Shown in pieces: positions 6,390 through 10,094 of a stretch of DNA of 10,094 nucleotides (position 1 is its first letter; every line of letters begins with the position of its first letter). A program made the translations under genes and the position numbers. Under the pieces are notes generated by a model that was not told the DNA's origin, searched no databases, and was given only the letters and a program-made list of their open reading frames with translations. This stretch comes from an uncultured Flavobacteriales bacterium. Its GTDB lineage: Bacteria > Bacteroidota > Bacteroidia > Palsa-965. The DNA is taken from positions 1 to 10,094 of the forward strand of contig CAMLEF010000152.1 in the NCBI GenBank assembly GCA_946478675.1, given 5' to 3'.

Positions 6390-7283
6390 ATGCCGGAAAT
6401 CGTTATTGACGCACGCACCGCTTTCATCGGGCCGCAGATGTCCGTGAGCCGCATTCTTCCTTTTCGCCAGCGCCGCATGGTCGGGCCGTTCATCTTCATG
6501 GACCACGCGGGGCCGGTGCAGTTTTCACCGACTTCGCTGCACGCGATGGACGTGCTGCCGCATCCGCACATCGGGCTGTCGACGGTGAGTTATCTTTTCA
6601 ACGGGGAAGTCACGCACCGCGACAGTCTCGGCGTGGAGCAAGTGATCAAACCCGGCGAAGTGAACTGGATGACGGCGGGCAAAGGCATCGCGCATTCGGA
6701 GCGTTTTGAAAATCCGGCGGTGCTCGCGGGCGGCCTCGAGATGCTGCAGACGTGGGTGGCGCTGCCGGAAAGCGACGAAGAATGCGAACCGGAATTTCAC
6801 AACTACAAACACGATGAGCTGCCGGTGTTCACCGATACCGGCGTGTGGATGCGGCTGATCGCAGGCGAAGCATTCGGTTTGAAAAGCCATGTGAAAACTT
6901 TGTCGCCGCTTTTTTACCTGCACGTGCATCTCGATGCGGGCGCGACATTCCGTTTGCCGCAGCAGTACAGCGAACGCGGCGTGTACGTGGTGAAAGGCGC
7001 GCTCGAAGTGATGCACACGACTTATTCATCGAAGCAGCTCATCGTTTTTAAAAAAGAAGAAGAACCGGTGCTGCTCGCGAAAGAAGAAACGGTGCTCATG
7101 TTGCTGGGCGGCGAACCGCTGGGACCGCGGCATATCTGGTGGAACTTCGTCTCTTCGCGGAAAGAACGCATCGAACAGGCGAAGGCCGACTGGAGAGCGG
7201 GACGCATCCTTTTGCCGCCCACCGACAATCATGAATTTGTTCCGTTGCCGGGAGAGCCAAAAGGACCGGAGCTGTTGTCTTAA
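6390..7283 (+). CDS. Pirin family protein
   Basis: A bicupin metalloprotein of 297 residues, the usual pirin length. The N-terminal cupin has all four metal ligands of pirins: H58 and H60 in PHPHIGL, and H102 and E104 in AHSERF. The GEVTHRDSLG (72-81) and PGEVNWMTAGKGIAHSE (88-104) blocks are typical. The C-terminal cupin is present (GPRHIWWNFVSS near 240). Some bacterial pirins have quercetin dioxygenase activity and others regulate partner enzymes; which applies here cannot be told. It starts 24 bases after the flavoprotein gene on the same strand, and no promoter is seen between them. Co-expression is therefore likely, fitting a redox or electrophile-response role. Confidence 0.94.
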   Translation: MPEIVIDARTAFIGPQMSVSRILPFRQRRMVGPFIFMDHAGPVQFSPTSLHAMDVLPHPHIGLSTVSYLFNGEVTHRDSLGVEQVIKPGEVNWMTAGKGIAHSERFENPAVLAGGLEMLQTWVALPESDEECEPEFHNYKHDELPVFTDTGVWMRLIAGEAFGLKSHVKTLSPLFYLHVHLDAGATFRLPQQYSERGVYVVKGALEVMHTTYSSKQLIVFKKEEEPVLLAKEETVLMLLGGEPLGPRHIWWNFVSSRKERIEQAKADWRAGRILLPPTDNHEFVPLPGEPKGPELLS

Positions 7284-7315
7284 GAATTTTTCGCATCACT
7301 TTTTTATCTCCGACT

Positions 7316-7357
7316 GAAAAAAATCGTAGAGAGAATTCTACAACATTATTCTTTTTC
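7316..7357 (+). terminator. Weak hairpin after the pirin gene, possible terminator
   Basis: A short stem GTAGA/TCTAC (7326-7330, 7337-7341) is framed by an A run (GAAAAAAAT, 7316-7324) and a T run (TTTTTC, 7352-7357) that can pair outside an internal loop. It sits 33 bases after the pirin stop. The stem is AT-rich and short and the T run is not adjacent to it, so this is a weak call. Confidence 0.3.
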
Positions 7358-7363
7358 ATTCCG

Positions 7364-7371
7364 GAATTTTG
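7364..7371 (+). promoter_or_regulatory. Possible -7 element for the PAS gene
   Basis: GAATTTTG matches TAnnTTTG with one mismatch (G for the first T) and lies 22 bases before the ATG at 7394. No -33 TTG is seen at normal spacing. Confidence 0.25.
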
Positions 7372-7393
7372 ATGAAAACAAATTCAAGTGGGG

Positions 7394-7780
7394 ATGGATA
7401 AGACAGAGACCCTTACCACGCTGTACCGCAAAATGATCGAAGAGATCCAGGATTATGCGATCATCCTGCTGGACGTTGATGGAACAATTCTCACCTGGAA
7501 CAAAGGTGTCGAGAAGATCAAAGGGTATAAGGACCACGAGATCATTGGTCAGAACTTCCGGATTTTTTACCTGCCGAAAGACCGGCAATTCGGTTTGCCC
7601 GAACAGCTGCTGGGACTGGCGAAGAAAGAAGGCCGCGCGAAGCACGTGGGCAGGCGCGTGCGCAAAGACGGCTCGATCTTCTGGGGAAGCATCGTGATCA
7701 CCGCCATTCATGACGACGACGGCGAAGTGATCGGCTTTACGAAGCTGACGAAGGAATTACGCGACAACGAGATCGATTAG
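7394..7780 (+). CDS. Stand-alone PAS-domain protein
   Basis: A 128-residue protein that is essentially one PAS (S-box) domain. It shows EEIQDYAIILLDVDGTILTW (16-35) followed by N36 and KG, the KGYKDHEIIGQNF (43-55) helix region, the FYLPKD turn (58-63), and the C-terminal strand block RKDGSIFWGSIVITAIHDDDG (90-110). PAS domains of this subtype usually sit at the N-terminus of hybrid histidine kinases. Here the protein stops right after the domain, at the position of the linker to the kinase, and no kinase, GGDEF or receiver domain follows. It could be a small ligand- or redox-sensing partner for another kinase, or a remnant. ATG 7394 is preferred over an in-frame GTG at 7388. Confidence 0.85.
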   Translation: MDKTETLTTLYRKMIEEIQDYAIILLDVDGTILTWNKGVEKIKGYKDHEIIGQNFRIFYLPKDRQFGLPEQLLGLAKKEGRAKHVGRRVRKDGSIFWGSIVITAIHDDDGEVIGFTKLTKELRDNEID

Positions 7781-7838
7781 CTGCCGAATGTCAGTTTTTG
7801 AAATGAGCGGCAACATGTGAATGCGTTTCGGTTCATCG

Positions 7839-7846
7839 GAAGTTTG
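7839..7846 (+). promoter_or_regulatory. Possible -7 element for the DUF2231-like gene
   Basis: GAAGTTTG matches TAnnTTTG with one mismatch and ends 15 bases before the ATG at 7862, similar in placement to the cleaner promoters in this window. No convincing -33 element is seen. Confidence 0.25.
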
Positions 7847-7861
7847 TAAAAAACAAATCCT

Positions 7862-8353
7862 ATGAATGCTGCCCATCTCCATTTGCTTTTCAACCATGTT
7901 CCGATCATCGCCGGTATTCTCGGTACGCTGATCCTCGTCGCGGGCATGGTGCTTCGACAGCCGGCCGTCAAACGCACGGCGCTCGGTATTTTCGTCATTG
8001 CGGCAGTGGCTGCGCTCCCGGCATTTTTTTCCGGTGAAGGCGCCGAAGAGATCGTGGAAAAACTTCCGGGCTCGGGAGAAAGCGTGATTGAATCGCACGA
8101 AGACATCGGCAAGATCTTCCTGATCGCGATGGAAGTGCTCGGCGTTTTTTCGCTGATCACGTTCGTGCTGGATCGTAAGAATGCGCGTCGCACGATGGAG
8201 TTTTATATTCTCGTGCTGCTGATCTCGCTCTTCACCGGCGTGCTCGGTGCGCGTGTGGGCACCAGCGGCGGCAACATCCGTCACCCGGAAATCCAGAACG
8301 GCGCTTCCGCTCCTGCGAATGCTCCCGGTGAACAAGAACACGACGACGATTAA
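7862..8353 (+). CDS. DUF2231-like four-helix membrane protein
   Basis: A 163-residue integral membrane protein with four hydrophobic segments, about 10-31, 39-57, 82-103 and 113-132. It begins with HLHLLFNHVPI (5-15), carries GEGAEEIVE (58-66) and ESHE (77-80) in the loop between helices 2 and 3, and ends GNIRHPEI (137-144) then an acidic His-containing tail. The conserved histidines (H5, H7, H12, H79, H141) could bind haem or metal, as suggested for DUF2231 proteins, but function is not known. Similar proteins are common in Bacteroidota. No Shine-Dalgarno is visible. Its TAA (8351-8353) interlocks with the stop of the convergent MATE gene, so no terminator fits between the two. Confidence 0.82.
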   Translation: MNAAHLHLLFNHVPIIAGILGTLILVAGMVLRQPAVKRTALGIFVIAAVAALPAFFSGEGAEEIVEKLPGSGESVIESHEDIGKIFLIAMEVLGVFSLITFVLDRKNARRTMEFYILVLLISLFTGVLGARVGTSGGNIRHPEIQNGASAPANAPGEQEHDDD

Positions 8354-9735
8354 ACCTGCACGGTTTTCCACTTCCCTTTGCGGAAGTAATACCATGCGAC
8401 GATCGCGATGAGCACCTGCGCGGCGGGAATGGCCACGAAGGCTCCCGTCGACTCGAGGTGAAAACCTTTCGCGAGCAAATACGCGAACGGAATCTGGAAA
8501 ATCCAGAAGCAGAAGAAATTGATCCACGTCGGCGTTTTGGCATCACCTGCGCCGTTCAGCGCCTGCGTCATCACCATCGCGATGCCGTAGAAAATGTATC
8601 CCGAGCCGATAATCATCAAGGCGCGCGAAGCAAATTGCACGACGGCTTCTTCCTGCGTAAAAATGCGCACGATCGGTTCGGAGAAAAACAAAAAGAGCAG
8701 CGTTACGAAGGTCATGAACACCACCGTGTATTTCGTCGTGAGCATGACGCTGTCGGCCGCGCGCTGCAATTGTTTTGCCCCGAGATTTTGTCCGACCAAC
8801 GTAGCTGCGGCATTGCTGAGCCCCCACGCCGGCAGAATGAAAAACACGACGTTGCGGAACGCGACCTGGTAACCGGCCGATGCTACGGTGCCGCCGGTTT
8901 CAGCCACGAGGCGCGTGAGCACCACCCAGCTTCCGCTCGCCATGATGAATTGAAACGTGGCCGGCCATGCGATGCCGAAGAGGTTGCGGATGATGGCGCC
9001 GTCGAAACGGAAATCCGATTTCTGAATTTTCAGGATGCCGCTGCCTTTGAACAGGTGATAGCATTGATAAAGCACACCCGAGCTGCGGCCGATCACCGTT
9101 GCGATCGCTGCGCCTTTCAACCCGAAGAAATGAATGAACAGCGGGCAGAGCACGATGTTGGTGCCGCTCGCGATCCACAGGCTGCGCATGGCCATCGTCG
9201 CATCGCCGGCGCCGCGGAAAATGCCGTTGATGAGGAACAGCAGCAGGATGGCCGCGCTTCCGCCGATGAGAATGCGCGTGAAGATTGCTCCATCGCGCAC
9301 CACTTCTTCGCTGGCGCCCATCATGCGGAGAATGTCGGCAGCGAAAATGACGCCGCACGCGCTCAGCACGACAGTCGCCATCATCGCCATCAGCAGTGAT
9401 TGTGCACCGGCATGCGCTGCGCCCCGCGCGTTCTTCTCACCGATCCTTCGCGCCACGACCGCTGTAGCCGCAGTGCTCAGGCCGATCGCGAGCGAATAGA
9501 TAATCGTGATGACGGATTCCGTGAGGCCGACGGTGGCGATCGCATTCTTGCCGAGCTTGCTGACGAAAAACATGTCGACGACAGCAAACACGCTTTCCAG
9601 GCTCAGCTCGAGGATCATCGGCACAGCGAGCAGGATCACGGCGCGGGAGATGCTTCCCTGTGTGTAATCGAGCTGTTCGCCGCGCAGTGATTGCCGCACT
9701 GCGGACCAGAATTTCTGAAGTGTTCCTTGTGACAT
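8350..9735 (-). CDS. MATE family efflux transporter
   Basis: A drug/sodium or drug/proton antiporter of the inner membrane, 461 residues and about 12 membrane segments, a normal MATE length. The two-lobe pseudo-symmetry is visible. Lobe 1 begins at GSISRAVILLAVPMILE (27-43) with VVDMFFV (52-58), and lobe 2 at GIAWPATFQFIMASG (254-268). The conserved loop motif occurs in each lobe, FRGAGDA (173-179) and LNGAGDAKTP (393-402). VGQNLGAKQ (314-322) is also typical. It closely resembles NorM/DinF-like members in Bacteroidota. Substrate is unknown. A perfect -7 element lies just upstream. The gene ends inside the stop codon of the convergent DUF2231-like gene. The DoxX-like gene lies upstream on the same strand, 37 bases away. 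Confidence 0.94.
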   Translation of the reverse strand: MSQGTLQKFWSAVRQSLRGEQLDYTQGSISRAVILLAVPMILELSLESVFAVVDMFFVSKLGKNAIATVGLTESVITIIYSLAIGLSTAATAVVARRIGEKNARGAAHAGAQSLLMAMMATVVLSACGVIFAADILRMMGASEEVVRDGAIFTRILIGGSAAILLLFLINGIFRGAGDATMAMRSLWIASGTNIVLCPLFIHFFGLKGAAIATVIGRSSGVLYQCYHLFKGSGILKIQKSDFRFDGAIIRNLFGIAWPATFQFIMASGSWVVLTRLVAETGGTVASAGYQVAFRNVVFFILPAWGLSNAAATLVGQNLGAKQLQRAADSVMLTTKYTVVFMTFVTLLFLFFSEPIVRIFTQEEAVVQFASRALMIIGSGYIFYGIAMVMTQALNGAGDAKTPTWINFFCFWIFQIPFAYLLAKGFHLESTGAFVAIPAAQVLIAIVAWYYFRKGKWKTVQV

Positions 9736-9748
9736 AAATTTCGGGCGG

Positions 9749-9772
9749 GCGGCAAAAATAGACTATTGCCGC
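9749..9772 (-). promoter_or_regulatory. MATE promoter -7 element inside an inverted repeat
   Basis: On the minus strand TATTTTTG (9753-9760) is a perfect TAnnTTTG match ending 17 bases before the MATE ATG. It lies within a GCGGCAA (9749-9755) / TTGCCGC (9766-9772) inverted repeat that abuts the stop codon of the DoxX-like gene. The dyad could be an operator or a short transcript hairpin; there is no following T run to make it a strong terminator. No clear -33 TTG is visible. Confidence 0.55.
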
Positions 9773-10094
9773 TTACGCCGCCATCGCCTGCTTCATTTTC
9801 AGACGGCGGTGGTAGAGGAAATACGAAGCGATCAGCGGCAAGGCGAAGACGAGCACCGACAGCGCATCGGAGAAGGACATCTTTGCTGCCAGGGAATAAA
9901 ACGCACCGAGCAGATCGAACGTGAGGCCTGCGTACGCCCATTCTTTGATACGCGGAAATCCCGGCACGAGGATCGCGATCACGCCGAGAATTTTCGCCCA
10001 GCTGAGGAACACAACCATGTAGGAAGGATAGCCGATCTCCCCGAAAAACTTCGTGGCGTTATTCATGTCGGCGAGACTCCCGAAAGATGAGGAG
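9773..10094 (-). CDS. DoxX-like family membrane protein (5' end outside window)
   Basis: A small multi-helix membrane protein of the DoxX-like (DoxX_2) type. The visible part reads NNATKFFGEIGYPSYMVVFLSWAKILG near the start, the family's conserved GYP...AKILG block, then FPRIKEWAYAGLTFDLLGA and two further hydrophobic stretches, ending in a basic tail (YHRRLKMKQAMAA). An internal ATG at 10066 gives 97 residues, but the frame stays open to the window edge. It reads SSSFGSLAD before that Met, which resembles the end of the first helix and loop of full-length family members (about 120-130 residues). I therefore call the gene partial, with its first membrane helix beyond 10094. The function of DoxX-like proteins is mostly unknown; some are linked to redox or thiosulfate oxidation. 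Confidence 0.8.
   Translation of the reverse strand, partial: SSSFGSLADMNNATKFFGEIGYPSYMVVFLSWAKILGVIAILVPGFPRIKEWAYAGLTFDLLGAFYSLAAKMSFSDALSVLVFALPLIASYFLYHRRLKMKQAMAA

Noticed and set aside
8458..9399. Plus-strand 313-codon open frame opposite the MATE gene
   Set aside because: Its product is a low-complexity His/Arg/Glu/Ala-rich shadow, while the minus strand encodes a complete MATE transporter.

Overview
The window looks like chromosomal DNA from a member of the Bacteroidota with GC-rich genes (Chitinophagaceae or a relative is a guess). Three clean matches to the Bacteroidota -7 promoter element TAnnTTTG lie just upstream of genes: at 72-79 before a tRNA, at 5178-5185 before a small operon, and on the minus strand at 9753-9760 before an efflux gene. 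Starts lack clear Shine-Dalgarno sequences, which is usual for this phylum, and the protein families are typical of environmental Bacteroidota.

The left part (1 to about 2920) is visibly AT-richer. It holds a tRNA-Cys gene with its own promoter and a perfect terminator hairpin, then a leftward two-gene operon. The first gene encodes an ABC/OLD-type ATPase (554 aa) and the second an HNH nuclease with a Cys4 zinc site; their ends touch or overlap. This is the layout of a Septu (PtuA-PtuB) anti-phage system. The tRNA's acceptor stem has three consecutive mismatches, which is unusual and may reflect recombination at this locus.

The rest (about 3000 to 10094) is GC-rich and looks like resident chromosome. 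Rightward genes are: an LtrA-family membrane protein (3010-4233); an AraC-type regulator (4268-5128); a promoter and a three-gene unit of a 77-aa membrane protein, a thioredoxin-reductase-like flavoprotein with a CPYC pair, and a pirin; a stand-alone PAS-domain protein; and a four-helix DUF2231-like membrane protein. Two leftward genes follow: a MATE efflux transporter whose stop codon interlocks with that of the preceding convergent gene, and a DoxX-like membrane protein that runs off the right edge. The AraC regulator, flavoprotein, pirin and membrane genes together suggest a redox or electrophile-stress locus, but that is inferred from neighbourhood only.

The points most worth following are the Septu-like module with its long ATPase N-terminal region, the damaged-looking tRNA-Cys next to it, the flavoprotein that lacks the usual NADPH-binding glycine motif, and a 12-codon mini-ORF that links the ltrA-like and AraC genes.
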